A DNA stretch of 43,021 bases from Didymodactylos carnosus (taxonomy: Eukaryota; Rotifera; Eurotatoria; Philodinida; Philodinidae): the NCBI GenBank assembly GCA_905250885.1, contig CAJNOQ010000703.1, positions 1 through 43,021 of the forward strand, read 5' to 3'. The notes beneath the pieces are model-generated. The model did not search any database and was not told the DNA's origin. It saw only the letters and a list, made by a program, of their open reading frames with translations. Made by a program: the position numbers and the translations under genes. Below, in pieces: positions 1-11,132 of this stretch; the first letter of the stretch is position 1, and every line of letters starts with the position of its first letter.

Positions 1-864
1 GGCACCTTATCAAAACCGGATTTTATTCCAACCTGAAAGACTTTATCAGCTCTCGATTAGTAAAAGGAAAGTTTTCTTTCTATGGATCTTGACCAAGATA
101 ATTAACTTTTAAAACTAAAGAGTTGCAATTGTTAAAGTTTTAAAATCTTTTTCTATAGATTTAACAATAAAAAGATTTTTGAATGTAGTTGTTGATTACT
201 ATTGCTGTAAGGATCCTTTCTATAATTATACAGCAAAAGAAATTTTCTGTCATGTTGCGTTGAAACATCGTGTCAGTAAAAAAAATGTCCACACTTGTGA
301 ACTTTAAAGAGAGAGGGACATAGAACGAACTAATTTTTAAACATAAACATATTTCTTCTAAGGTGCAGAATTTTATTTTCTCTTTTTTGCGATGGATGGA
401 ACAAATCGCGCCGCATAGAAAAAATTTAATCCAACAATTTTGGAACACATTTTCCCATTAAAAAAATGTTAAATATCGATTTTTCAAAAATAGGTGAAAA
501 TAGGCAACATTTTGAATAAAACTCAAAATTCGGCCATTCATTCTATTTTTAAAATTCCAAAAAAATTTTTTCTTACTCTTCATCAAAAACGAACCCTAGA
601 AAATGGATTTTGGAAATTTCAAAACTCAAATGACTTCGAGAACCGTTGAAGACGAGCAGAATAGTAAAAGGCCCGCTGGCCAATCCTGCAAAGCTATGTA
701 GCCCCAAGATTTAGAAGATAAAATTTTCTTTCATACTTCATTCTGACTAATATACTTTTGAGAGAAAAAAGGATGTATCGGTAATGAAAAATTTTACTCC
801 GTTGACGAAAAATTCAATTTTTATGAATTCAATGAAAATCACTTTTAAATTGGGCCTGTACTTT

Positions 865-1125
865 GCCATTTTCTTGGTCAAACTTCAACATTTTGACAAA
901 ATCAAGGTCATATTCGGGATCAAGATCAAAAACTGGGTCGAATGACCTGGATCTCAGGGCTTTCGAATGATCTCGAAGAATCTTTCAAAAATCCAAAACC
1001 GAAATTTTCACTCAAGATATTTCCAAAACTCTGAGACCCATATCATTCGACCGAGTTTTTGATGCTGAGTCCGAATATAACCTTGTTTTTGTCAAAATAT
1101 TGAATTTTAACTGAACAAGTTCGGA
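865..1125. repeat. Long near-continuous inverted repeat (hairpin)
   Basis: The left arm (about 865-985) reads almost the same as the reverse complement of the right arm (about 1005-1125). The shared core runs from TTTTGACAAAA through ATATTCGG and ATCAAAAACT to GGTCGAATGA and TCTCAG. Similarity continues nearly to the centre near 990, leaving a very short loop, so the transcript or single strand would form one long imperfect hairpin. It has no coding content. It may be a foldback transposon, a MITE, or an internal part of a larger element ending at the TTAA near 1319. Arm limits are approximate. Confidence 0.75.
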
Positions 1126-1299
1126 GAACAAAGAGAAAAAAATTGCGTTTTGCATGTTGTTCAGCTTTAACATCCACACCTGTGGACATTCTGTATTCTG
1201 TCTCCTAGGCAACTTCATTTTATTTTAAGTATTGAATGGGCATAGTGAGTACTCAAAGGTTCACTTTAGTAGCCGTCTTTCCTGGATCTTCAAAAAAAT

Positions 1300-1322
1300 C
1301 CCCTTCGGGAGTAAGGGGTTAA
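1300..1322. mobile_element. Possible TTAA-flanked transposon terminus
   Basis: Read on the minus strand this is TTAA followed by CCCCTTACTCCCGAAGGGG, a 6-bp stem with a 7-nt loop directly beside a TTAA. piggyBac-type elements integrate at TTAA and commonly have ends beginning CCC, so it resembles such an end. No matching opposite end is visible between 1 and 1300; it may lie left of the window. It could also be chance. Confidence 0.35.
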
Positions 1323-2745
1323 CTATTCTTTATGATTATTAAAGTATGTTCATTCATACATTTGTTTAATTTCTGATATATAAACGAGAATAGCGTGGTC
1401 AAATGGCGACGCATGAAATTTTCCATACTATTTCTAATTCGCGGACGAAAATTTGTTAGCATGGATTTTTCTTTATGATCGCTATAGTTTTTTTGTAAAA
1501 AGACATAAATGTAAGAGATATTTTCACTGATGATCTGTAATAACTGACTATTTCTACCGAAAGAAATTATCGGCAAGGCACTGATGATACTTGTATATCA
1601 TTAATAAAATAGAATGCAAAATACACTACAGCCGACAAATCTATTAACGATGGTTTTTTGCATGAATTAATTGTATCTATTTTACTATTTAATTTAAATC
1701 ACGTTATTCATCGATCCACCTGATAAAAATATGCTAAAAATGATTTACAACATTCTTATGCGAATTTGACAGTTCAACCTTTGTTACTGGTAAGAAGAAC
1801 ACGTTTATTGAGCGAAATTATTTGAAAATTTATTCATGTCCTTTGAATATGATGTTTAATCATTCTTTACTACTCAACAATTTCAATATCGTCAAAGAGA
1901 TAATAATAATAATATATGCAGGAGAACGATGAAGTTGTCCTCCGCATGATCAAAATACTTCAGGTTTATCGTTGATTCTCTATACGCAGAGAACATTTTT
2001 TGAACTGTACTATATATAACAGTTTTCTTCTTCTTCTCTATGGATTTCGGATGATTAGAGGTTTGGAGTCAAATACAAATGATACAAGTACAAATACAAA
2101 AATAAAACTTGAATTCTGCTTTACACCTATAAACAACAACACAAGGTAAAATAATCATTAGAGCATCGTACCCATGGTTTTTCTTGAAAAATTTTCAAAC
2201 GTTTAAGCAAACTCAGTAGATAATTAAAAATTTTTAGTTTTGGTGCTAAAATATTTAGAGGAAATATTCTCCCTCCCCTCACCCTCACATACACCCTTCT
2301 ATGACTCATTCGCTATGCCACTATAATTAAGATATTAGTGTTAAAATTAGACTCTTGTTTTCTACAATTATACTGGAAAAAAAGTCGGATTGGAATTTGT
2401 TGGATATTTAAATTTTTTTATCAAAATTTCTTCTTCTTGTTGAATCAATTTGTTCCAAGTAGTATGCATTTTAACTTTTTTATTACATACTGCTCTTATA
2501 TTCAAAGTAGATTTATCATAAGTAAATATCATTCATTTTATAAGATATTCAATCGTTGCTATCAAATACGACTATTAAGTGGCATCAAACAACAAAGATA
2601 AAGTTCCATTCTTCCTCGTGTTCTTCCAACTTATTTTTACTCATTAAAAAACTGTCATCCCTAATTTTGATCATTGAAAATCTGTAATTCTATCTATGTA
2701 AAACAACAACAGAAAAAGAATTTTGTTCTTCGAAGTGTACGCGAT

Positions 2746-2772
2746 ACACACACACACACACACACACACACA
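2746..2772. repeat. (AC)n microsatellite
   Basis: A pure AC dinucleotide tract of about 13 units in the gene-free left flank. Its only coding appearance is a Thr-His run in spurious open frames. Confidence 0.95.
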
Positions 2773-5021
2773 TGTTTGTATGTGACCACTCTATTTTGGA
2801 GAGTATTTTTTAAATTACTTTTTTTCGTTTTTTTTTTTAAGTTTAGATTGTATTTGCATTGTGCGATATGCGGTTTTTGTCTTTTTTTTTCCTCTTTTAA
2901 CTTACGTGTCACATATCCGTCCGTACTTAAATGTGTAGGTGATGCATCCTAAAAAATAAAAAATTCGTTTTATTTTGATTTGTATACGCTCTACACACTT
3001 TGCCAATAAATAATTTTAATTTGAAAATATAAATTTTTTTTTTTTTTTATAATATCCTGAGTCAGAGTAGATTAGGTAAGTGAAATTTAAAGTATATCTC
3101 AAAATTAACCTCAAACTAAATTCTGTAATATTTTTATCAATTAAAACCACAGACAGACAAATGACAATGCAGATTATTTCAAATTTTAGAACGAATTAGA
3201 CTAACAATGATTCACTAATGGAAGAGAAAGAAGATTATAAAAGAATTGTATTGTTTACAATTAACTCTCTTTCTTCGACTTTACGTAGAACATTTCGTTT
3301 TGTCCTTCATATATCCATAAATGCGTTATCGATGGAGTTTTTATGAGATAACTAAGTATATTATTATGAACTAAAAATTCCCGGTTCAAGATAGCGGTTC
3401 CTTTACATTCTTACAATCACAGAAACATAAATAAAGTTTCTCATGTCGAAGATCAGTGAGCAAAATCTTTTGTTATCTTTAATGTTCTAATATAATAGAG
3501 TTGACTCCATTGCACTGATGTACTCGATGTCACATTATTAAATCATGTCTCGTCTACGATTCAGTACGAAATATGTTGTTAAATAGTATATCTTTATTTT
3601 TACAATAACACGAAGAACAAACACATGTTTGTTATTGACAGGCACCTATGACATGTGCTTTATTCATTTTTCGATTTTATTTTTTTTTTGTTTTAATTTG
3701 ACCTATTTAATCAAGATGTTATAATGAAATAATTTAAAAGAAGAAAAAGACTAATGATAAAGATACACTTTATTTTAAAATAATTTTGTTTTATTTTATT
3801 TTATTTATGATAAAGTGAATGAAAACTATATAGATGAAACCATAATCTTTTTTTTTTTTTTCGAGGATGACGAACATTGATGTGCTTATGTGTGAGTGAA
3901 TAAAATGTGAAGGTTCTTTTTTGCTAAAACAATCCTTTTACAAATTCCAAGATAAATATGATGTAGCTCTCAATGTATGTGTAATAGAATATGATGTAAT
4001 CAACTCATATGTAAGTGTATTCATAATCGGGAATGATCACCTTTTTTATTTTATTTTATTTTTTTCACAAAGGAAGAAGAGCAATGAAATAAAATAAAAA
4101 AATAAAATAAGAGGTCGATTATTGGTATACCGCAAAAACATGATGTAAATAATTGAAAAATACATTCTCTGATGGTGATCGTGGATAGTTCTATCATATG
4201 AAATTGACGTTTTTATTAGATGAACTACAGAATGAAAGAATGTGAAACATAATTTTATGTTAAAATGTAAAGAAAAATTGAGAGGTTATTAGGGACTAAA
4301 AAAAAATATACATAGATAAATCAAAAATATTGAAAATTAATTGGTTTTTTCAGACTTGTCTACTCCAAATGAAGTTATATGCATATTTTCTTGTTTTACA
4401 AACGAATATTAAATGTATGAATTGTATTTGTAAAATTAAAAATATTGTGTTAAATCTACTAGATGGGGATGAGCAATCTGTGTCTCTCAATCAAAGAACG
4501 TATAAAGAAGATATTTTATGTGAGTAAAATGCTTAAGATAAATCTATTTATGTGATTAAGATGACGTAGTTAACAAAAAGACGACAATATGTCCTCGTCT
4601 AACAGACTAAAAAAAACATAAAATATAAAGAAGAGAGAGCTAGAACTTAATTTAAACAGTTTCTCATATGATCTTTACAAAAAAAAAAAACTCTCTAATT
4701 CACTTCGGATGTGGCTATCGATCTTTTTGGCATCTCTACGTACATGCACGAATGTTTTGTTTTAAAGTTTGTATTTTCACAGATATTTATGATAAATAAA
4801 TATTTTTTTTTTCACTCTTTTAGATAGCTATCGAATGGTGCTAATTGTGATTAATGGTTAACTCCAATAAAATAAGTTTTATGGAAACTAAACGATTATG
4901 ATCCAGTGTATTGATCATTGAATTAAACTTTATATCTCAAGATTACAAAAGAAAATAAATTCCATCATAATAAATCTACAGACTAACATAAACTAGTGGG
5001 AAAAATCAATTTTTTATTCTT

Positions 5022-5023
5022 AG
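5022..5023 (+). promoter_or_regulatory. AG acceptor 22 nt before the innexin start codon
   Basis: A pyrimidine-rich tract ending TTTTTATTCTTAG lies immediately upstream of the innexin ATG (5045). This is a 3' splice site of either a 5'-UTR intron or spliced-leader trans-splicing. The same arrangement precedes several other genes in the window. Confidence 0.5.
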
Positions 5024-5044
5024 TCAGTTTATATTTCTAAAACA

Positions 5045-6608
5045 ATGGATTTACTTGACGTTGCAAAAAAATTCAATGCAGGAAAACATCATTCAACTCG
5101 TAATGATGATGTATTTATCGATCGTCTAAATCATCGTTACACCGTAACAGCCATTATATTTTTTGCTGCAGTTGTCACAACTCAACAATATTTTGGATCA
5201 CCGATAAATTGTTGGGTATATATTCAACATTATATTCTCTCTAAATTAAATATTTTTATTTGTTTTTTTTTAATAGGTTCCAGCACAATTTACGGGAAGT
5301 TATGAAAAATATGCCAATGATATATGCTGGATAATGAACACGTATTATGTACCAATGAATGATGATATACCACATGTGGAAACAAGACGATATGAAAGTA
5401 TGTTATTTATCCATTAGTCCTTGAGTAATAAAATTGTTTAAATCATCCGGCATCTATTCTTAATTCATTCTAGGAATGTTAAAGTATTATCAATGGTAAG
5501 TTAGATATCTTTTAACTCTTTTACATAGTAAAATCTGATAAAATTTAAAATTTATTTTAGGTCACCATTTATTTTAATGTTTATGGCATTCTGTTTTTAT
5601 TTTCCTCGTATGTTATGGCGTTCATTAAATAATAAATCCGGTCTTGATATTGAAAAATTAGTTGATGCTGCTATGAAACAAGAACAAGCCGATCAACATG
5701 AAAAGAAACAAGATACAATTAAGTATATTGTTGGTTCAATTCAGCATTATGTTAAACATCGTTATAATTATCGTTCACCATCCGCACAATATTCTTCAGT
5801 AAAAAGTAGACAATCAGAGAATATGGGAAAAAAATTAGGTCGAATTATTTTTTTTTGGACAAGTCGTCGTTTAAGTTGTTATTTAGTTCTATTATTTACA
5901 TTTGTTAAAATATTATATTTAACAAATTCTATAATACAAATATTTTTATTAAATGCCTTTCTTGGTAATGATTATCATTTATTCGGAATTGAAGTATTAA
6001 AAAAATTTGTTCGTGGTCAAGATTGGGGTGAGAGTAAACGTTTTCCACGAGTGACATTATGTGATTTTCATATTCGAGAAATTGGTATTGTACATCGGTA
6101 TACGGTACAATGTGTATTACCAATTAATTTATTTAATGAAAAAATATTTTTAATTCTATGGTTTTGGATTCTATTATTAGCTGCATTTAATATTGGTGAT
6201 TTATTAGCGTGGCTTGGACGTCTCATTCGTGCTGATAATCGAACACATTATGTACGTAGAAAATTAGCAATGAACCGATCAACAGATGGTGATATAAATA
6301 CTAGAACAGATAATGACAAAGTGTTAATAAGAGAATTTGTTCAAGAGTATTTACAAGAAGATGGTTGTTTTGCATTACGTCTATTAGCACGAAATGGACA
6401 AGATTTAATTGTTGGCGACATAGTGAGAGAATTATATACTCAGTTTGTTGTAGAGAAAGAAAAATATAGTACGAATATGGATCATTTACACACAGGGCAA
6501 GAAGAGTCATCATTTTACACATCAAGAAAAGTTCCACCTAGCCAGACAACAATGGAAGATGGTTACGATCAGCAGAAAGAAGAACGAAAGCACATTTTTT
6601 CAAAGTAG
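5045..6608 (+). CDS. Innexin (gap-junction channel subunit), four exons
   Basis: Invertebrate gap-junction protein that oligomerises in the plasma membrane to form intercellular channels or hemichannels. Exons: 5045-5215, 5277-5397, 5474-5495 (22-nt microexon), 5561-6608; 453 residues, phases consistent, GT-AG introns of 61-76 nt. The N-terminus carries the innexin pattern RNDD..IDRLNHRYT (about 19-34). TM1 lies at about 33-50. The first extracellular loop has Cys56 and Cys74 (CWVPAQFT...DICW) followed by NTYYVP. The family signature YYQWSPF falls at 102-108, at the start of TM2. TM3 is about 208-237. The second loop holds Cys272 and Cys289 within LCDFHIRE and HRYTVQCVLPINLFNEK, leading into TM4 (about 300-318). 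The hydrophilic tail of about 135 residues is cytosolic. Two cysteines per extracellular loop is the family norm. It converges with PRIM2. Which innexin paralogue it is cannot be told from here. Confidence 0.97.
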
Positions 6609-8219
6609 TCAGTATTCATTAAAATGGGATATAGTCTTACACTTCACAAACTCACTATCAAAACAGAGTTCGATTTGAACTTTAGGAAAAAATCTTCCTC
6701 AATATCTACTATCGCACAAGCTGTCACGAGAATTGTAATTCCATTAAACTTGCTAATGGAATTTTTGCATAGCTATCAAAATCCAATATTTTTTGGAGTT
6801 CTAAAACAAAAACAAAAAACCTATATGAAGTAACATAACCTTGTCACTATAGTATCTTTCTAGACATGAGAAATTGGCTAATATAATAATAGAACAAGAT
6901 AAATTATTCTAATAGTTCTAGCTCATCTCCTATATGAAAACTGGTGTGATCTTTTTTTTTTTATGCATTATTATCTAGACTATTGTACTACTCATATAAA
7001 CACTCAGTTTTGTTAACGACAAATATTAGAAGGCAACTGTCTAAATCTCTTGTCTAAAATCTCTTCTGCTAGTACTTTATAAGACTGATCTATTGTGTGT
7101 GTTAGATAAGATGTTATATAGTTTTTAGTTTCACTTTACTATAACAAAAATTTAGTGCATATTTATTGGACTAAACATCATAGCACACTGACATGTATAA
7201 AATTTAATAATGAGCGATGAGTATTAACTTTCAATCTACTATACTTATTCAGTGTTTTTTATGACTATCCCAGTTTATTTATATTTGAGTTCATTGACAG
7301 GTCCAATTTTTAAATATTGTCTGTGATCGAAAATTTGCAAAAGTAAAAATTAGGCTCATTTCTCGCTCAATGTATTACGAACAGTTTGTTCTATCACTAG
7401 AAATATAATCCAATTAGCAATATATTTTTCTCTTGTTAAAAAAGATTTGAAAAAAAACATTTTCTCTTCTATGATATGTAGTACTCTCAACAAAATTATG
7501 AGAGATTAAATTTCTATCGTGATACATTCTGTTTTTATAGGAAAAACTTTGCGATATGGTATATTGGATAAAAACCATTTTCTTTTGCGTTTTTCATGTG
7601 TTTTTTTCTTTGTATGTAGTATTTGCATAACATGTGCTGCGTTTAATTATTTTCTTACATACTGATAAGCAGTTTGTTTCTGTATTGTTTTTTTTTTATA
7701 GATAAAAATTACAACTTTAACATAAAATCCCCAATTGAGGATCGTGGCCGGATCATGTTTATATCGAATGAGAAAACTTCTAAAAATGACCTTGTATGGC
7801 GGTGGAATTAACGAAAAGTCTGAAAAGAATAAAAATCGTATACATTTGTATTATTCAAAATAGTATAGATTTTTAGATGTATACGTTCATTAATATTGGT
7901 AAATTTATGCATTATTAGACTGAGTTCTGCATACTTATTAACAAGATCTTTAGAAAAGAAAAAGAAAATAAATTTATGTTGATAACAGATGACACGTATG
8001 AAATATAGTGTTTGATCTTGAAAATTATTTATTTTTTTTCATATCAATATTCTGCTTTTGTCTATCATTACATTTTTATATTTATAGATCATATTTAACA
8101 TACATTTACTTATCTGTGTACATAAACAGATATACACATTCATGTACTTGACAATAATAATAAAAAGTCAGATAAATTATATATAAAATAAAAAAACATG
8201 ATTATTCTCATAAAAATAA
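6609..8219. other. Intergenic region between convergent genes
   Basis: About 1.6 kb between the 3' ends of the innexin (+) and PRIM2 (-) genes. It should contain both 3' UTRs. I see no coding exon, tRNA or clear repeat, only AT-rich sequence with homopolymer runs. Confidence 0.7.
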
Positions 8220-10020
8220 TTATTTTTTAACTTGATCAATATGGCATTGATAAAGATTTCGAAAAAAGTCGGATGGACGAAGAATTGTATTTTTGTTTAT
8301 ATCAAAATCATTTGTTATTGATGATGATGATGATGATGATGACGATGTTTGTTTAGTTTCATGTTCAGAAAGAAATTTTTTTTGTAGTTTTTGTTGATAT
8401 ATACAACATATAGTTGATGGAGATGTTGTCGATCTTAATTTAAAAATATCATCTGTAAATTCATTCGACATAAGTTGATTTAACTCATTTTGTGTTTGAA
8501 AATGAATTAATGGACAAGCTAATTCATCTCGAGTAGTACGTGATGAATCATCCTAAATGGAAGTATAATAATACTTTAAAAAAAAAGTTGTTATTCATAT
8601 TTTTTACACTTTACTTGAATAGTGCGACATCGATGAGATGAATAATTAATTTTACTTCCTTCTAAACCGTATAAATGTCTAATCGAATATTTGTAACGTT
8701 TACTATCATTATGCCATGAATGATTACAACTTGAATGACAACTTGTTGTAGAATATTCTTTTTCAAATAATTCTATACACCGTTCTAATGGTACTCCAAT
8801 TTCTTTTAAATATAATGTATAAACAACCTATGAATGAAATATGGAGAAATATATTCTATTTCTAATTTTCTGTATAATTAATTAAACATACTCTTGAATA
8901 ATTTGTTAAACGATGTTTTCGAACTAAAGCTTCATGTAGATGTTTCATACATGGCGGATATAAATTAATAAATTGTTCATCAAAAAATTTCATAGTATTA
9001 ACTAAGTGTATTGAATGCATATTTATTGATGATAATGTTTTAGAATTTATTTTATTATAAAATTTTTGTTTTAATTTTTGTTTTAATAAAATTAATCTTG
9101 GATCATTTTTAATAATTATATGAAATTGTTCAATATTTTTTCGATTAAATTGTAAATGTTTTCGAAATAACCAAATTAGTATCCATTTAGCTTTTGTAAT
9201 TGGTACATAACCGTATGATAAATGAATATAAATTAATCGTTGTGATATTAGATCGAGTACTTCTATAAATGGAACTTTGATATACTGTATATTTGAGTTA
9301 AATTCTGTATAATGATCATCATTGATAAATGTTAAATGAACAAGTCGTCGATAAAATTCTTTTTCAATTAAACATGGTTTTTCATTGTTTGGAAATTGTT
9401 TTTTATCAAGAGATATAATTCCATTTATTAATATTTTTATAGATTCATAAAACAATTGTTTATTTTCATCATTATTACATACGACTGATGAATATCGATT
9501 ATACCATTGATATAATTGTCTTGCTATATTTTCAATTTCATGTTTTGTTGCTGATTTTAATCTCATTCTAAATAGCATACATTCACCGTGTAACCATACT
9601 CTATATAATGAATTATGCGTTGTACATATTAATCTATATATTAGAAGAAGACAAAAACAAAAAATATGAATTTTATGATAAAATAAGAGAATTTGAGTTT
9701 AAAATACCTTAATGCAAAATGACTTATTCGATCGTATGGAGAATTTGCTTGAACACACGATGTTTGCTCGAAGAACGTTATACTATTTAATATTGATTTC
9801 ACTTGTTCCGAATGATCGTCATCACATTCTAATAGCTAAATAAACAATAGATAAATAAATAATTATGTTTTCAGAATATTCTATGACTTAATTGAATACA
9901 CTCACTTGTAAAAATATTAACCAACGATTTTCGACATTGGTTTCGAAATTTTGTAATTGAATGTTGCCTTTTGGTGGTGTAAAATAAAATACCATATCAT
10001 ACAATTTATTTGCATTTATA
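8220..10020 (-). CDS. PRIM2: DNA primase large subunit (PRIM2/p58), N-terminus unresolved
   Basis: Regulatory subunit of the nuclear DNA polymerase alpha-primase complex; its C-terminal iron-sulfur domain is needed for RNA primer initiation. Exons from 5' to 3': 9906-10020, 9708-9835, 8892-9633, 8615-8827, 8220-8552; all phases agree and introns are about 62-74 nt. From the first in-frame ATG (9995) the product is 501 residues, close to the human p58 length of about 509. Family landmarks are FTPPKGNI near the N-terminus, RISHFALR at the end of exon 2, YPPCMKHLHEAL, RYKYSIRHLYGLEG, and SDFFRNLYQ near the C-terminus. The four 4Fe-4S ligands are present: Cys301, Cys387, Cys404 and Cys440 or 441 (spacing 86, 17, 36-37; human 80, 17, 40). 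A polyserine run (about 461-470) comes from a GAT-type repeat. An AAAAG acceptor at 10021 suggests a further 5' exon or a trans-splice site; roughly 15-25 N-terminal residues expected from the family are not located. Confidence 0.95.
8316..8348. repeat. GAT trinucleotide repeat inside PRIM2
   Basis: A GATGATGAT-type tract that reads as a polyserine run on the minus strand in the last PRIM2 exon, beyond the iron-sulfur cysteines. It is a likely site of length variation without loss of frame. Confidence 0.85.
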
Positions 10021-10600
10021 CTTTTAAAAAACGATAGATGTTCATATTAGAACTATGATCATATAGAACGAGTCTTAACTCTTAAAAATAGTCTGTTTCA
10101 GAATTAAGTTGGTTCTTCAACGAGTTATAATACTATATTTAAATTCTTTCTAAACAAACTATTGTACATACCAAAAGATATTTAGAATATTAATGTAGCA
10201 ATTTAACTTGTTTACTCTCTTTCCCTTTTGTTTGACAGTTTAAGGCCCCCCCCCTCAGAATGAAATCTTTTTGTATCAAAAAATCAGTTTGGAGACAAGC
10301 ACATGAAACGATAGCCTGGAGTGTCTACTTTCAGAATCTGTATCGCTTTTGGGCCCAAAACTGATTTTTCGTGATTTTTGAGCAAGTTTTCTAGAAGCTT
10401 TGAAAACCAGGATCTTCAAATAATAATATTTTTCTGGACATGTACATTTGTAGAGCAGACTTTTTTGATCAAAATAAGACGTTGCACAACTCTGTGTGAT
10501 CTTGCGTTTAAAAACTACAAGCATTTTCCTACAGGTCCTAAACCTGACCAACGAATGCACAGTGTTTTCTCTCCAAACACGTTTTTTGTTCGAACATGCC

Positions 10601-10706
10601 CAGTATGGGACACTTTTTTAAAATATACTTCAAGCTAGAGATCTCGGGTTGGTTTTATTTTAAACTAGACACCTGACTGCATGGGTTGATGGGACCAGAT
10701 TTTTGA
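10601..10706 (+). repeat. Left arm of internal inverted repeat
   Basis: This arm matches the reverse complement of 10862-10968, including an identical stretch AATATACTTCAAGCTAGAGA continuing into TCTCGGGTT, then TTTTATTTTAAACTA and GGACCAGATTTTTGA. The spacer is about 155 nt. It lies within the TTAA-flanked element and may be an older foldback or subterminal repeat. Confidence 0.85.
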
Positions 10707-10861
10707 ATTAAGCCTTAGTTTTCTAGAAAATCGAAACCGGTTCACATTTTAGAAAGATAAGAATAGTTTAGTGTATCATGTGAACATGTCAAACTGAGTG
10801 GAAAGTCCGAAAGGATTTTTCGGGCTTTAAGGATCTTGGATCCCTAAAAAGCCAACCTAAA

Positions 10862-10968
10862 TCAAAAATCTGGTCCTATCAGTTCACGCAGTTAGGTGTT
10901 TAGTTTAAAATAAAACAACCCGAGATCTCTAGCTTGAAGTATATTAAAAAAAAGTGCCTCATAGTGGA
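10862..10968 (-). repeat. Right arm of internal inverted repeat
   Basis: Reverse-complement partner of 10601-10706. Differences between the arms are scattered substitutions and a few single-base gaps, which indicates age rather than a recent palindrome. Confidence 0.85.
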
Positions 10969-11132
10969 GGGTGGGTTTTTGACCTTGGATTCTGCAAAAC
11001 CCCGGAAAGGTAAGAGATAGAGAGGGAAAAAAAATTTCATAAACACACTTTGATATGGCAAACATTTGCTGAAAGTGGTATCAAAATCGGATGTAAGACA
11101 AAAAAGTTTTTGTTCTGAGGGATGACCCTTAA

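Larger units (their letters stand above)
1..5020. other. Gene-free left flank upstream of the innexin gene
   Basis: I find no supportable gene here. Open frames are short, low in complexity and lack recognisable domains or coherent splice sites. The stretch holds a long inverted repeat (about 865-1125), a hairpin next to a TTAA (1300-1322), a CA microsatellite (2746-2772), many A/T homopolymers and TTTTA/AAAAT runs around 3780-4110. The last few hundred bases presumably include the innexin promoter, but I see no specific element. Confidence 0.6.
10240..11132. mobile_element. TTAA-flanked non-autonomous DNA element with nested inverted repeats
   Basis: The left end is TTAA (10240-10243) then GGCCCCCCCCCTCAGAA and, soon after, CTTTTTGT. 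The right end, read on the minus strand, is TTAA (11132-11129) then GGGTCATCCCTCAGAA followed by CTTTTTTGTC. The shared CCCTCAGAA plus CTTTTTTGT pattern forms a terminal inverted repeat inside a TTAA target duplication, which is the piggyBac signature. Inside are strong inverted repeats at 10601-10706 and 10862-10968. No transposase frame is visible, so it would be non-autonomous. It lies about 220 bp upstream of the first recognised PRIM2 exon. Confidence 0.7.
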
